A stretch of DNA of 64,000 nucleotides from Bubalus kerabau (taxonomy: Eukaryota > Chordata > Mammalia > Artiodactyla > Bovidae), in contig NC_073625.1 of assembly GCF_029407905.1 (NCBI RefSeq), forward strand, positions 172,256,240 through 172,320,239, read 5' to 3'. This document shows positions 1 to 12,290 of this stretch, piece by piece. Every line of letters begins with the position of its first letter. The stretch's first letter is position 1. The position numbers were made by a program, and so were the translations under genes. The notes below the pieces were generated by a model, which did not search any database, was not told the DNA's origin, and saw only the letters and a list, made by a program, of their open reading frames with translations.

Positions 1-279
1 TGTCTCCTAGGCTGAGGTCAGCCTCAGGACAAGGTCAATGTTAGTCAGCTTGCCCAGTACTGACTCTCACCTCTGCCTCGAGGCCAGTCTTGCTAAAATC
101 TTGATGAACAAATGAAGAGTGTCTATCCAGGGTCCTGGCCAAAGGTAGGGACATGTCCCTGTGGAAAATAGGATCTGAGACATATGTGGGCTCTGGGTTG
201 ACATGGTAGACAGAGAGAGAGAGAGATCTCAGGGTTTTTTTGCAAAAGAAATGTATTAGTCACATCAGAAGCCACTAAA

Positions 280-620
280 GTGTTCATATATTTGATCTCA
301 TAATTCTATTTTGGGGAATTTATGGCGAGGAAACAACATAAAAGAAAAAAAGTGTTCAAAGATATTCTCTTAACAGTGCAATTGGTATTATGATAAATTC
401 TTAGCATCCCAAATACTTCCAATGGAGAATTTTGATATAATCTGGATGAAGGATTACAGAGGTATCAAAAATGGAAAGGATGTGTATTATGTTAATTCAT
501 GGAAATATCTACATTTAGAACAGAAGACAGAATTCACACATGGATTATAATTATGTGAAACATCTGTATGAATATTGAGAAAGATTAGAAGAGCATTTAG
601 ACTATTGTTTTTTCCCCAGA
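280..620 (+). repeat. Old L1-like 3' fragment (tentative)
   Basis: The A/T-rich text with short stretches such as GATTATAATTATGTGAAACA resembles the 3' end of an old mammalian L1. No reading frame survives. The family call is from general likeness only. Bases 1-280 and 620-1113 show nothing I recognise apart from a short (GA)n at 214-226. Confidence 0.35.
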
Positions 621-1124
621 ATTCTCTATTTTTGAAAAATTATTCTTATGAAAATGAAAATAAATGGCAACTGAGACATCAACACACAGAAGCTACTCTT
701 AACCAGACTTAAAACAGGGAAGCACAGAAGCAGTTGTTTGCATGTTGGGACTGGACAGTCTTCCCACTATCAACCTCTCCAGGACTGAACGTGAGATCAG
801 TTTCTATGGTCCCCTTCACCTCCCAAGGGATCACCCTGTTGTCAGCTACTCAGACCTGTAAGCATGCCTTTCGATTCCTCTGGGTTTCTGGTTTTTGTGC
901 CATGTCCCTCCTTCAGGCTAACTAGGTGGTGTGACCTGACTGCGGCCACCTGCCCTGAGGTTGCCTGGCTGCCTGGATGCCTCTTTATCTGTCTTCATGC
1001 CTTTGCATGTCCTCCTCACACAGGCTTCTTTCAGGCACCATCAGGGGAACCTGTTGCCCTAACACCTACTAAACTATCTCTCTGCATGTAACCTCAATGT
1101 CCAGATGTCCACCCCATTACTGAA

Positions 1125-1324
1125 ATTGTTAGTCAGTTGAGTCCAACTCTATGAGACCCCATGGACTGTAGCCCACCAGGCTCCTCTGTCTATGGAATTC
1201 TCCAGGCAAGAATACTGGAGTGGGTAGCTATTCCCTTCTCCAGGGGATCTTCTCAACCCAGGGATTGAACCCAAGTCTCCTGCATGGCAGGCAGATTCTT
1301 TACCACCTGAGCCACCAGGGAGGG
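1125..1324 (-). mobile_element. Bov-tA type SINE, reverse orientation
   Basis: Read on the minus strand it shows the usual Bov-tA order: a tRNA-derived head (GCCACCAGGG-type end at right), then the BovB-derived part ending near TTAGTCAG at left. It is flanked by an 11-bp direct repeat CCATTACTGAA at 1114-1124 and 1325-1335, the target-site duplication. Confidence 0.88.
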
Positions 1325-1401
1325 CCATTACTGAAGTTCATCTCTTTAGATCTCTTTAGATCCTTTTCAAGGATCTCTACCAAAAATGAGCTCATGCTCT
1401 G

Positions 1402-1556
1402 TGATAGCCTAGAGGGGTAGGATGGAGTTGGGGAGGGAGGCTCAAGAGGGAGGGAATATATGTGTTCATATAGCTGATTCATGTGGCTTTTCAGCAGAAA
1501 CTAACAAAAACATTGTAAAGCGATTATACTCCAGTAAAAAACTGAAATAAATAAGT
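1402..1556 (+). repeat. L1 3'-end fragment
   Basis: It contains the ruminant L1 3'-terminal text with GCTGATTCATGT, then AACATTGTAAAGCGATTATACTCCAGT and an A/T-rich tail. The same family end recurs inside the hAT element near 62130-62280. Confidence 0.65.
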
Positions 1557-1645
1557 AAACACTTTTGAAAGTTGTACCATCTTAAACTAGTGTTTTGTAA
1601 TATCCATTGCTTGGTTTGTTTTTCCTCAGGTAAGGTTGTGGGAGA

Positions 1646-1950
1646 TCAAACCAGCCAATCCTAAAGGAAATCAACCCTGAATATTTATTGGAAGGACTGA
1701 TGCTGAAGCTGAAGCTCCAACACTTTGGTCACCTGATGCAAAGAGCTGACTCACTGGAAAAACCTTGATGCTGGGAAAGATTAAAGACAATAGGAGAAGG
1801 AGGATGAAATGGTTGGATGGCATCACTGACTTAATGGACATGAGTTTGAGCAAACTCTGGAAGATAGTGAAGGACAGGGAAGCCTGGGGTGCTGCAGTCT
1901 AGGGTGTCACAAAGAGTCAGACACAACTTAGCCACTGAACAACAACAAAA
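1646..1950 (+). mobile_element. BovB LINE, 3'-end fragment
   Basis: This is the 3' end of BovB (RTE clade): the last codons of the reverse-transcriptase frame, now broken, and the 3' UTR ending CACTGAACAACAACAAAA. A 10-bp direct repeat TTGTGGGAGA at 1636-1645 and 1951-1960 supports one heavily 5'-truncated insertion, although the left copy partly overlaps BovB-like sequence. Divergence looks higher than in the downstream copies. Confidence 0.8.
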
Positions 1951-1974
1951 TTGTGGGAGAGGTTGTAGGAAGAA

Positions 1975-2178
1975 CAGTAACAGCTACCCTTTATTGATAT
2001 CTAGTCTGTGTCTAGCACTTTTTATACTCAATCTTCACAACAAAATTGCAAGACAGCATTACTTACCGGTTCCCTTTGCAGAACAGAGGTGAAGCAACTT
2101 GCCCAGTGTCATCCAGTTGGTAGATAACTAAGTCATGTTTCAAGCCCAGGCTTATCTGACTCAAAGTCAGGGCTTACT
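1975..2178 (+). repeat. MIR SINE
   Basis: The MIR hallmarks appear in order: TCTTCACAACAA, GAGGTGAAGCAACTTGCCCA and a degraded copy of the 'lost sample of hypersensitive' tail. The copy is old and diverged. Confidence 0.65.
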
Positions 2179-2845
2179 ATGGAAACAGTATGGAGGTTCC
2201 TTAAAAAAAACTAAATATAGAGTTACCATATGATCCAGCAATCCCACTCCTGGATAGATATCCAGAAAAGATTAAAACTTTAATTCAAAAAGATACACAT
2301 GCTCCAATGTTCACAGCAGCACTATTTACAATAGCCAAGACATGGAAACAAGCAAGTGACCATCAAGAGATGAATGGCTTAACAAGATGTGGTATATATA
2401 CACAGTGGACTGTTAACCATAAAAGAGAACAAAATTTTGCTATTTGCAAACATGGATGGACCCAGAGGGTATTATGCTTAATGAAATAAGTCAGAGAGAG
2501 AAAACAAATACTATATGTTATCCCTTGCATGTAGAATCTAAAAAATAAAACAAGTGAATGAATATAACAAAACAGACTCACAGATGTAGAGAATAAACTA
2601 GTGGTTACTAGAGGGGAGAGGGAAGGGAGGAAGGACAAAATAAGGGTAGGGGATTAAGAGGTACCAAGTACTATGCATAAAATAAATAAATTACAAGGAT
2701 ATATTGTAAAACACAGGGAAAATAGCCAATTTTTATAATAACTTTAAATGGAGTATAATCTACAAAAATATTAATCACTACACTGTATACCTGAAACTAA
2801 TTTAATATTGTAAATAAACTACACTTCAGTTAATTTTTTTTTTTT
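2179..2845 (+). mobile_element. L1 LINE, 3' end of ORF2 plus 3' UTR
   Basis: The text runs from the ORF2 C-terminal region (ATATGATCCAGCAATCCCAC, then AATAGCCAAGACATGGAAAC) through the 3' UTR to an impure A/T tail near 2830. It is 5'-truncated and no functional frame remains. Bases 2846-3550 follow with no repeat or gene I recognise. Confidence 0.85.
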
Positions 2846-3554
2846 TTTTAATTTGTGCTGTGGTCTTAAAAGCTCTGAGACATTTGCAAACCTCCAAGCA
2901 TTTGAAACCAGACTTTCAGGAAAAGGATCTGTTAAGTTCTAAAAGCTCAGGCCCTAGGGAAAGAGGGTGTAAATTTTTTATGTCTCAATGGCGCTATATC
3001 CGCACTGACATTTGCTTCTTTATTATCTCAGTTTAGGTGAAACCATGGTGAGACAGAATCCTAAATAGCCTCTGCAGAGCTGCTGGGGTGTGAAATGATG
3101 CTATTAATAGAAGAGATTTGAGGAATTCTCTTTGATACAAACTACTTTAGAATTGACCTTTAAAATTCAAATCAAAGCACTGCAAAGTCTTCCTATCATG
3201 ATGGCTCATGTTATATGTTCTTTCTTTCCAGATAAATGACTTGTCAACAAAGTGAACAGGCCTCTTTCCACAGGTTTCGCTGAGGGGAAGGGAGGGATGT
3301 AGGTGGGGTGACAGGCAGCTTTTAGGGGTTTGGTTTGTTGTTAAGATCCCTAAGTGATTGATTCTGAAGTGCAGGCACGGCTGCCATTGTCACTGAGGTT
3401 CACAGCCAACAGCTTTTGTGTTTTCTATTTTTGGTTTAGCTTTTCTGGGCTTTGGAGATCAGTTCATCAGAGAAGAGTCTGCTTGAGCAGGGTCAATACA
3501 AATGTTCTGAATTGAGCCTAACTCTGGACTTGGAAAGCCTTAGGAATGGTGTCT

Positions 3555-4170
3555 TTTAAACCTTTCACAAATGTTAAGTGCCTACTGTGTGCCAGGGCCT
3601 TTGATAGGTGCTGGGGATACAGCAGAGAGCAAAGTTCTGGCCCTCAAAGAGTTTCTATTTTAGTAGGGAGAAAGAACAAATAAGTATATATGATATCATA
3701 TATTACAGTGTCTGCTAGTAAAACAGGAAGAAAATAAAGCAGGCCGAGGAGGCAGAGAGTGACGGGGGCTGCCATTTTGCCATTTGGGTGGGTGGCAGAG
3801 TTTTCTGAGAGATGGTGTTGCTGATTAGAAAACTGAATGAAGGGAGAATGTCAGGGCAGAAAGCATTTGAGGCAGAGTGAGGCATAGAGAAAGAGCATGT
3901 GCAAAGGCCCAGGGGCAGCTATCAGCCCAGTGGTGACTCAGGGAAAGGCTTCCTTCTTCTGGGCAGACAGCCCATGTGTGGGCTGAGTGTGGCTGGCAGA
4001 TTACAGGCTGCCTAGCAGACATCCCTGCCCCATCACCAGGCTGCTGTGCAGGGGACAGCATGTACACAGCCCATGAAGCCTCTCCTGGAGGCACAGGCTT
4101 TAGAGGAACAGCTGGAAGGGTGATACAGTGGATGAGAGAGCGCATAGAATGAGGGAACTAGCGACCTCTG
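3555..4170. repeat. L2 LINE fragment
   Basis: Characteristic L2 3'-region phrases are present: GTGCCTACTGTGTGCCAGG, TGCTGGGGATACAGCAGAGA and GTGCAAAGGCCCAGGGGCAG. This is an ancient copy with no coding capacity. I leave its orientation unassigned. Confidence 0.65.
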
Positions 4171-4211
4171 TCTTAAAAGATGAGGGATGTAGATTAAAAA
4201 TCCTTTTCTTT

Positions 4212-4372
4212 GAAAATTATTTATTTTTATTTATTTTTAAGTTTTTAAAATTATTTTTTGACTGTGCCACCATGTGGCACACAGGATCTTAGCTCCCCAA
4301 CCAGGGATTGAGCCAATGCCCCATGCAGTGGAAATGTGGATTCTTAACCACTGGACCACCAGGAAAGTCCCT
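4212..4372 (-). mobile_element. CHR-2 SINE, reverse orientation
   Basis: Reverse complement of the cetartiodactyl CHR-2 tRNA-derived SINE. The minus strand begins GGACTTTCCTGGTGGTCCAG and passes through the B-box-like GGTTCAATCCCTGG region. Its A-rich tail appears as T-rich sequence at the left. Confidence 0.75.
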
Positions 4373-4384
4373 AAAAATACTTTC

Positions 4385-4980
4385 AGTTCAGTTCAGTTCA
4401 GTCGCTCAGTCGTGTCCGACTCTTTGCGACTCCATGAACCACAGCACGACAGGCCTCCCTGTCCATCACCAACTCCCGTTTACTCAAACTCGTCCATTGA
4501 GTCCGTGATGCCATCCAACCATCTCATCCTCTGTCATCCCCTTCTCCTCCTGCCCTCAATCTTTCCCAGCATCAGGGTCTTTTCAAATGAGTCAGCTCTT
4601 TGCATCAGGTGGCCAAAGTACTGGAGTTTCAGCTTGAACATCAGTTCTTCCAATGAATACCCAGGACTGATTTCCTTTAGGATGGACTGGCTGGATCTTT
4701 TTGCAGTCCAAGGGACTCTCAAGAGTCTTCTCCAACACCACAGTTCAAAAGCATCAATTCTTCATAGTCAGCTTTCTTCATAGTCCAACTCTCACATCCA
4801 TACATGACTACTGGAAAAACCATAGCCTTGACTAGATGGACCTTTGTTGACAAAGTAATGTCTCTGCTTTTGAATATGCTGTCTAGGTTGGTCATAACTT
4901 TCCTTCCAAGGAGTAAGCGTCTTTTAATTTCATGGCTGCAATCACCATCTGCAGTGATTTTGGAGCCCCCCAAAAATAAA
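4385..4980 (-). mobile_element. BovB LINE, 3' 0.6 kb, reverse orientation
   Basis: The left edge has the BovB 3' tail (TTCAG)n then TCGCTCAGTCGTG, and the copy runs back into the RT C-terminal coding region near 4975. It is 5'-truncated. The frame fragments at 4719-4985 (minus) still read as BovB RT C-terminus but contain stops. Confidence 0.88.
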
Positions 4981-4984
4981 GTCA

Positions 4985-5482
4985 TTTAAAAAAAATATTT
5001 ATTTGGCTGTGCTAGATCTTCATTGCTGTACATGGTCTTTCTCCAGTTACAGAGGGCAGGAGCTATGCTTTAGTTGTGGTGTTTGGGGTTCTCATTGTGG
5101 TGGTTTCTCTTGTGGAGCACGGGCTCTAGAGCACAGGCTCAGTAGCTGAGGCACATGGGCTTAGTTGCTCTGAGGCATGTGGAATCTTCCTGGACCAGGG
5201 ATCAAACCAGTGTCCCCTGCACTGCAAGGTGGATTTTTAACCACTGGATCACCAGTGAAAGAAGTGAAGGTCTTAGTCATTCAGTCAGGTCTGACTCTTT
5301 GCGACCCCATGGTGTGTAGCCTGCCAGGCTCCTCTGTCCATGGAATTCTCCAGGCAAGAATACTGGAGTCAGTTGCCATTCCCTTCTCCAGGGGATCTTC
5401 CCAACGCAGGGATCGCATTGCAGGCAGATTCTTCACCATCTGAGCTCCGAGCGAAGTCCTGGATCACCAGGGAAGTCCATAA
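4985..5482 (-). mobile_element. CHR-2 SINE split by a younger Bov SINE
   Basis: A longer CHR-2 type element in reverse orientation occupies 4985-5255 and 5459-5482. A Bov SINE interrupts it, and the target-site duplication CTGGATCACCAG appears at 5244-5255 and 5459-5470. The nesting shows the CHR-2 copy is older. Confidence 0.78.
5256..5458 (-). mobile_element. Bov-tA type SINE nested in CHR-2
   Basis: Reverse-oriented Bov SINE with TCATTCAGTCAGGTCTGACT at the left and a degraded tRNA head at the right. It is flanked by the perfect 12-bp direct repeat described for the host CHR-2 copy. Confidence 0.88.
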
Positions 5483-7494
5483 AAATCCCTTTCTTAAGTG
5501 AATATAAGAAAACCACCAACCATATGGGACAGGATTTAGGAGCTCCCTCCCCCTCACAATGGACTCACCTCCATCCCTCACTGGGGTGATGATTTTCTGC
5601 CATCAGCCGTGAGGCTTATGTAGAATTTAAGAACCACATCAGCCCTAATGACAACACCATTCCAGTTTGGAAACTAAGGTAGGTTATTTCCATGCCCCTC
5701 TCACAAAGAGAAATTCTCTCTTCCTTCCCCACTTTATTTCTTCTCATATAATATTTGTACAATGCTTGTCTCTCCTGAGTTACAATGTTCTGTGGCACAG
5801 CAAAGTCAAAAGATTTTTGGTGTAAGTGTAAAACCACTACTGCTTTTTAAATTACAGAATGAAACAAGAAAACTAGCCTTTCGTCACCCTTCTTCCATCT
5901 CTAATCCCTTTCTTTGTAAGACTTTCATTTTCTACTTTATTTCTGAATTGTTTAAAATGTCTTACAAATTTATTGCTTTGACAAGCCCACATCCAATTAC
6001 TTGGTATATGTTTTAGTTTTGTTTACACAATATGAGAAAACAAAGTGTTATGTTATCTTGTGTTGACATCTACCAGACCTGGCTTAGCCTGTCTCCCCTA
6101 AGTTATTATAAAGGAGTATGATACCAGTAGACAGAATATACATAAGTCACTGAAGGGCCTGTTAGAAATGTTGAGGATTTCCGGCGCAGTCTGGAGCTGG
6201 CAATATGAGACAGAATTGTAGCCCACAGAATCACTCCATTCCCAACCCTTTCCCTTCCGATACTCATCCAATTAAATAAAGTTAATATAATCAGAAAGCT
6301 TCCAAAACATGAGAGACCATTCATGCAGTTTAAAGTGGAAAACAAAGTATTAATAAGTTCCATCCTGCTGCATTCAAATCTATTTGTTTATTAGAAGTAA
6401 GTGAGACCAGGCACTGTTATGGTGAAGGAGAAATCAGAGAACTAAGATAAAAGCCAAGAGAGAGAGAAACAAATGACCCAGGATTGACAGTTCTCTCTGA
6501 GACGACAAGTGTGGATGACTCGTAACTCCAGTTTTCCATGGTTTTCTTGCCAGATGGTGCTTAACCCTCACCCCAGCCTTGACCTTTGTGGATGGGGTGC
6601 AGGTGTCTGTCTAGCAAATTACTGAGAAGTAAAAACATTGGAAACTTAATGGTGTTTGAAGCTGCATTGAAATACTGCTTGTTTCAAAATGGCTGCATTA
6701 AATAAGTAATCACAAAGTGGCTGCATTGAAACATTGTGGGCCCATTTCCCCTGCAACTGAGAAGAGGGATGATTCTAACTTCTCTTGATTGTGCTCCAAC
6801 TTGCTCCTCTGCCCTTTCCTGCCCTGAGCATCTGGTGCCGGCTATAAGCATAATTGGGGTTTATCACTGCTTGTTAAATTAACAACTGGCCTATCTCCTG
6901 AATGCTTGCTATAGATTTATTCAATAATCCCTACTCAGCACTGGGATATCTCTAATCAGTGAATTAAGTATGTATGAGAATGAGGTATCCAAAGTTGAAA
7001 TAGGTGGAAAGAAGCTTAGAGGAGCAGGGTAAGGACCAAGAATAAAAACTAAAACATTACAATCTGCCAACTTCTAAATAAAGGGAATATTTTTAGTGAA
7101 TATAGAAGGAAATAACTTTTATGTCACAAAATTCATATATTCAGCCATTCGATATTTTTCAAAATCATATAGTCATTGATATTTAAGAAAGCATAAAAGT
7201 AAAATGCTTTCTCTTATTAAATATTTACTTTAAAAAAGAACTAAACCATTTTAACTGTAGAATTCCCGTAACACACAGCTCAAAGAAACGTGCCTATGGG
7301 TGACCAAGGGACTATATAAGTTCCTTAAAAAATGCTCCTTCTTTAAAAATCAATACATTGAAAAAAAAATCAATACATTGAATATATAAGATATGATATC
7401 TTCAATTAGTTTCATGATTGGTGCCAAGACAATTATGTTGATAAATTCTTTCAACAAATAGACATTGTACCTCAAAGAGAAGGAAAATCTTTAC
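5483..7494. other. Intergenic stretch without recognised elements
   Basis: About 2 kb of A/T-rich sequence with no gene, RNA or repeat I can name. A short tandem pair of a 17-base A/T unit (AAAAATCAATACATTGA) lies near 7345-7381. Short open frames here have no recognisable content. Confidence 0.5.
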
Positions 7495-7935
7495 ATTAAA
7501 AAATAAGATGTACAGGTATATCAAAAGATGCTCAACATTACTGCTAACCATAAGGGTAACACAAAAACACAGTGAGATATCACCTCTCACCTGCTAAAAT
7601 GGCTATTATTAAAAAAAAGTAGTGGGGATAGTAATTTTGGAGAAGTTTGAAAAAAAGGAAAGAAAAGGAAACTCGTGTGTACTGTTGATTGGAATGTAAA
7701 TCGGTACAGCCACTGTGGAAACAGTATGGAGATTTCTCAAAACATTAAAATACAATTACTATACAACCCACCAATTCTACTCCAGATTATTTATCCAAAG
7801 AAAATGGCAATGCTAATTCGAAAAGACAGCTGCACCCCCTTGTTCAATCCAGCATTGCTAACAATAGCCAAGATGTGGAAACAACCTGTGTCCATCCAAG
7901 GATAAATGGATAAAGAAGATGTGGTTTATGAGTGT

Positions 7936-8147
7936 ATGTGCTATGCTTAGTCACTTAGTGGTATCTGACTCTTTGCACCCATGGACTGCAGCCCACCAGG
8001 CTCCTTTGTTCATGGGGATTTTCCAGGCAAGAATACTGGAGTGGGTTGCCATTCCCTCTTCCAGGGGATCTTCCCAACCCAGGGATCGAGCCCAGGTCTC
8101 CCACATTGCAGGCTGATTCTTTACCATCTGAGCCACCAGGGAAACCC
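7936..8147 (-). mobile_element. Bov-tA type SINE, reverse orientation, within L1
   Basis: Reverse complement of a full-length Bov-tA: the GAGCCACCAGGGAAACCC head is at the right and the TTAGTCACTTAGTGG tail at the left. It sits inside L1 3' sequence, so it inserted later. Confidence 0.88.
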
Positions 8148-8183
8148 ATGTGTATATGGATATATATATATATAATGGAATAT

Positions 8184-8306
8184 TGTTGCTGTTGTTCAGT
8201 CGCTCAGTCAGGTCCGACTCTTTGTGACCCCATGGACTGCAGCATGCCAGGCTTTCCTGTCCTTCACCATCTCCCAGAGCTTGCTCAGCCTCATGCCCTG
8301 CCATTA
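8184..8306 (-). mobile_element. Short BovB/Bov-A 3' fragment
   Basis: TTCAGTCGCTCAGTCAGGTC then the 3'-UTR-like part of BovB/Bov-A, in reverse orientation and only about 120 bp long. It also sits inside the L1 copy. Confidence 0.75.
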
Positions 8307-9294
8307 AAAAAAAGAATGAAATCTTGCCATTTGCGACAACACGGATGGACCTTGAGGACATTATGCTAGTAAAATAAGTCAGAAAAGGAAGACAAATACC
8401 ATATGGGAGGTGGGGAGTGAAGGGGGTCAAAAAAGTACAGATTTCCAGTTATAAAATAAGTCCTGGGGATGTAAGGTACAGCATGGTGACTGTAATTAAT
8501 AATACTGTATTGCACATCTGAAAGTTGTCAAGAGAGTAAATCTTAAAAGTCCTTAACACAAGGGAAAAAAACTCTTGTAACTATGTATGGTGTGGATGTG
8601 GATGTTGACCAATTGTGGTGATCATTTCACAATACATAGCAATATCAAATCATTATGCACCTGGAACTCATATAATGCTGCAAGTCCATTATGCCTCAGT
8701 GAATTTTTTTTAATTTTTAAAAAGAAAAAAAGAAACTAAATGAAACCCTAGCAGAATATTTTCCTTTCTGTATTAATCAATCACTGTAATCAGTAATATT
8801 GTACTAAATGCAAGGATCATCTATGAAATCATTGAATCTGCTATTTGCATCTTTGTAGAGACTGAGACTATGGCAAGCCCCCTGGTAATAACAGATGTTA
8901 ACTGTTTACAGGAAAATGCTCTTTATATGAAATGTACCTTCCAGCCACAGCTAATCAATATGCAGCTGTCACATACTGCATGCACACACGCCTTATTTGG
9001 CATCATTCTTTGTAGGGACTTTCTAACCAGATCCAACTGGTGACCACATTCAATAACACTTACAGTTGAGCTTTAGGCCAAGATGCAACACTGTTTTTTT
9101 TTCTCATCAGTTGTGCTCATTTGTTTACAAAGTTCTCCAAAAACAACCCTTTTAAAAGCTTAAAATGGAAGGGGATACCTTATGAGGTAATAGGTGTCTT
9201 TACTGGAGATGCTCAAGGCTGGCTGCACAATAGCCTTGCTGGAGGTAGCATCCCAAAAAGGAAAGAGTTTTGAAATTAATGGTTTGACTTCTGA

Positions 9295-9455
9295 TCTGCC
9301 ACCCAACTGCGTCACATCTCTGAGCCTCTGATTTCTTGTCTGAAAACAGGGAGATTGGATTTACCTTACAAAGAATATTCTGAGAATTAGAGATAATATA
9401 GGTAAAGTGTCATTCCAATACCTGAATACAGTGTATGATTAATAAATTGAAACGA
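9295..9455. repeat. MIR SINE
   Basis: Text equivalent to 'cctctgatttcttgtctgaaaacag' followed by GAGATAATATAGGTAAAGTG and a TTAATAAATT end matches the MIR 3' half. It is diverged. Confidence 0.55.
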
Positions 9456-9787
9456 CTATCATAAATGGGAAGAGTTGGACTAGATGACCAACTCTCGAGA
9501 TGACCAAAGAATTATACCACATTGCTAGTCTGAGATTCTAACCATTCCAAGATTTACAGTACTAAAGAGAATTACCCCAGTCACAAATATGTGCATCCTT
9601 ACTATGCGCAAAGCACTGTGTCTCAAGGAAAATTGTCAATAAATAATGAGGAGCAGGCACTCAGACATCTATCTCATATACTAGTATCAGTTTCTAAAGC
9701 TAAACTAATGGAAGCCACCTAAAAGGCTCTACCAAAAAAAGTCTCTTCCCAAAGGGTAGATCTGAATCAGGGTGAATATAACACGTA

Positions 9788-10008
9788 AATGGGCTTCCTT
9801 GATGAGTCAGTGGTAAAGAATCCTCCTGGCAATGCAGGAGATGCAGGTTTGATCCCTGGGTTGGGAAGATCCCCTGCAGAAGGAAATGGCAACCCACTCC
9901 AGTATTCTTCCCTGGGAAATTCCATGGACAGAGGAGGCTGGCGGGCTACAGTCTTTCGGGTCAAAAAAAGTCTGATACAACTTAGGGACTAAACAACAAA
10001 AACACTAA
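9788..10008 (+). mobile_element. Bov-tA SINE
   Basis: The forward element starts GGGCTTCCTTGATGAGTCAG, passes the B-box GGTTTGATCCCTGG and the ACCCACTCCAGTATTCTT block, and ends with an (AAC)n-type tail ACTAAACAACAAAA. Bases 10009-10560 after it are unique sequence with no gene recognised. Confidence 0.9.
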
Positions 10009-10562
10009 ATACAAAGTCTATGTAGGAAGACAATACAGGCTCTAGACAAGAAAGAGAAAGAGCAGAACCAGGAGAAATAACTCCAGAATGGAGACTGTAA
10101 AAGCTCAGGAAGACTTCGGGAAGGGCTCAAGGCTTTGGGCAGGGCTGATCAGAGCCTAGGAACTGTTGGTGGACTCTGAGAGGCAGGACCTGAGAGGCAG
10201 GAAAGGGGAGTCTATCCTGAGTCCGGGAGAGGGGATGGAAGCAGACGGGACAAACAAGAACAGTGGACTATGGGGCAGAAGTGGACAAACAGTTTTGATT
10301 GTGTGCCCTTTATCAGCCAGTGCTTAGATGCTCCCCACGCCCCAACGAATTTAGAAGGATGAGATCTACTGAAAGAGAAGTTGTGGCATTTTATTCTTCC
10401 TCTTAGTCTTTTTATGCAGTCCACTGTGGAGACCACCGATAGAGAGCAGGTGAACCTGTAGGACAGAGGGGTCTGGAGCTGTCCCTCCTGGCAAAGAATC
10501 TCAAAAGGTAAAAACACATTCGACAAGGCTCTCTTAGCTTTTATTCAAAAAGGAACCCCGCT

Positions 10563-10680
10563 GGGACTTCCCTGGTGGTCCAGTGATTAGAACTCCATAC
10601 TTTCACTTCCAAGAGTGCAGGTTCAATCAGTGTCAGGGAGCTAAGACCCTGCAAGCCTTGTGGTGTGACTAAAAAAAAAA
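10563..10680 (+). mobile_element. CHR-2 SINE
   Basis: Forward CHR-2 head GGGACTTCCCTGGTGGTCCA, then the region around GGTTCAATCAGTGTCAGGGA, ending in a run of ten A residues. Confidence 0.8.
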
Positions 10681-10919
10681 GAGGGACAGAATCCTGCCAC
10701 CATGTCAGTTACCAGGCAGGAACCGTGCCAGGTAAGACCTCAGCCTCCCACCACTTTATCATTTCCAGCCCTCCACCCAGCATTTGGATTGCACTTGCCC
10801 TGAAAGTTGTCATAGTTACACCTGATGCCACTGCCAGAAGCTTTTCCATCATCAAGCATCTGATTCTATAATCTGGTAATGATCACATCTGACATGGAAG
10901 TGTTGGTTTTGTTTTTGCT

Positions 10920-11440
10920 TTTTAAAATTTTTTTGTGGAAATATAGTTGATTCACAATGTTGTGGGAGTTCCAAGTGTACAGCAAAGTGATTCAGTTATA
11001 CATACATATATATATATATATATATAATACATATACATATACATCTTTTCAAGATTCTTCTCGATTATAGGTATATTGGAAGATACAATAAATCATAAGA
11101 TTTTTAGTATAGTTAGTTTCCTGTGCTATACAGTAGGTCCTTGCTGGTTATCTATTTTATATATAGTAGTGAAAAGTGTTAGTCCCTCAGTTGTGTCCAT
11201 CTCTTTGTGACCCCATGGACTGTAGCCCACTAGGCTCCTCTGTCCATGGAATTCTCCAGGCAAGAATACTGAAGTGGGGTGCCATTCCCCTCTCCAGGGG
11301 ATCTTCCTGACCCAGGGATCAAACCACATCTTTCAGTCTCCTGCACTGGCAGGTGGGTTCTTTACCACTAGCACCACCTGGGAAGCCCATAGTACATATA
11401 TTTTAATCCCAAACAACATGAAAGAGTTTGGAAGATAACA
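10920..11440 (-). mobile_element. L1 LINE 3' end, reverse orientation, split by a SINE
   Basis: Reverse complement of the ruminant L1 3' end: a T-rich left edge, ATATAGTTGATTCACAATGT, a (TA)n expansion at about 11009-11026, then TGTGCTATACAGTAGGTCCT. A Bov SINE interrupts it at 11169-11389. Bases 11441-11754 show no further recognisable feature. Confidence 0.8.
11169..11389 (-). mobile_element. Bov-tA type SINE, reverse orientation, within L1
   Basis: Left TTAGTCCCTCAGTTGTGTCC, right CACCACCTGGGAAGCCC. L1 text continues on both sides. Confidence 0.88.
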
Positions 11441-11757
11441 TTACGACTGTTTTCAACTTGAGGGAAGGGAAGCACTTTGTTTAGACTGTATATTCTAAGG
11501 AGGGACTAAACCTTATAGAGTTCTCTTCATACAGTAACCGATGCAATTAAACAGTGTTCACAGTCGGTTTTGTTTGCTTGTTTGATTGGTTTTGGCTAAA
11601 AATTAGACTAGAAAAAAAATTACCTCCTCCAAAACAGGTGTAGTATTAACAAATATCATAGCATATTTTTTTCTGCAGATTTTATAAATATCTCATCATT
11701 CTTATTAGAAAGCATCATATTTGCTGTGGAAGTTTTATATATGCTTCATTTTATTGT

Positions 11758-12288
11758 TAAAAGACGCTTACTCCTTGGAAGGAAAGTTATGACCAACCTA
11801 GACAGCATATTAAAAAGCAGAGACATTACTTTGCCATCAAAGGTCCGCCTAGTCAAGGCTATGGTTTTTCCAGCAGTCATGTATGGATGTGAGAGTTGCA
11901 CTGTGAAGAAAGCTGAGCAGTGAAGAATTGATGAACTGTGGTGTTGGAGAAGACTCTTGAGAGCCCCTTGGACTGCAAGGAGATCCAACCAGTCCATCCT
12001 AAAGGAAATCAGTCCTTGGTGTTCTTTGAAAGGACTGATGCTGAAGCTGAAACTCCAATACTTTGGCCACCTGATGCAAAGAACTGACTCATTGGAGAAG
12101 ACCCTTACGCTGCGAAAGATTGAAGGTGGGAGGAGAAGGGGACAACAGAGGATAAGATGGTTGGATGGCATCACCAACTTGAGTCCATCAAACTCCAGGC
12201 ATTGTTGATAAGACAGGGAAGCGTGGTATGCTGCTGTCCATGGGGTTGCAAAGAGTTGGACACACTGAGTGACTGAACTGAACTGAAC
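11758..12288 (+). mobile_element. BovB LINE, 3' 0.53 kb
   Basis: It begins within the RT C-terminal region (AAAAGACGCTTACTCCTTGG) and ends in the (CTGAA)n tail. A short TTATTGT repeat occurs on both sides, a weak candidate for the target-site duplication. The frame is broken by stops. Confidence 0.85.
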
Positions 12289-12290
12289 AT

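Larger units (their letters stand above)
7495..8712 (+). mobile_element. L1 LINE 3' region, interrupted by two Bov SINE pieces
   Basis: L1 ORF2 C-terminal and 3' UTR text begins near CTCAACATTACTGCTAACCA, resumes after insertions at 7936-8147 and 8184-8306, and ends in an A-rich tail near 8712. The coding frame is destroyed. Bases 8713-9290 hold nothing I recognise. Confidence 0.82.

Noticed and set aside
9788..10008. tRNA-like A and B boxes in Bov-tA and CHR-2 copies
   Set aside because: These are tRNA-derived SINE heads, not tRNA genes: no intact cloverleaf, and the BovB-derived or CHR body follows directly.
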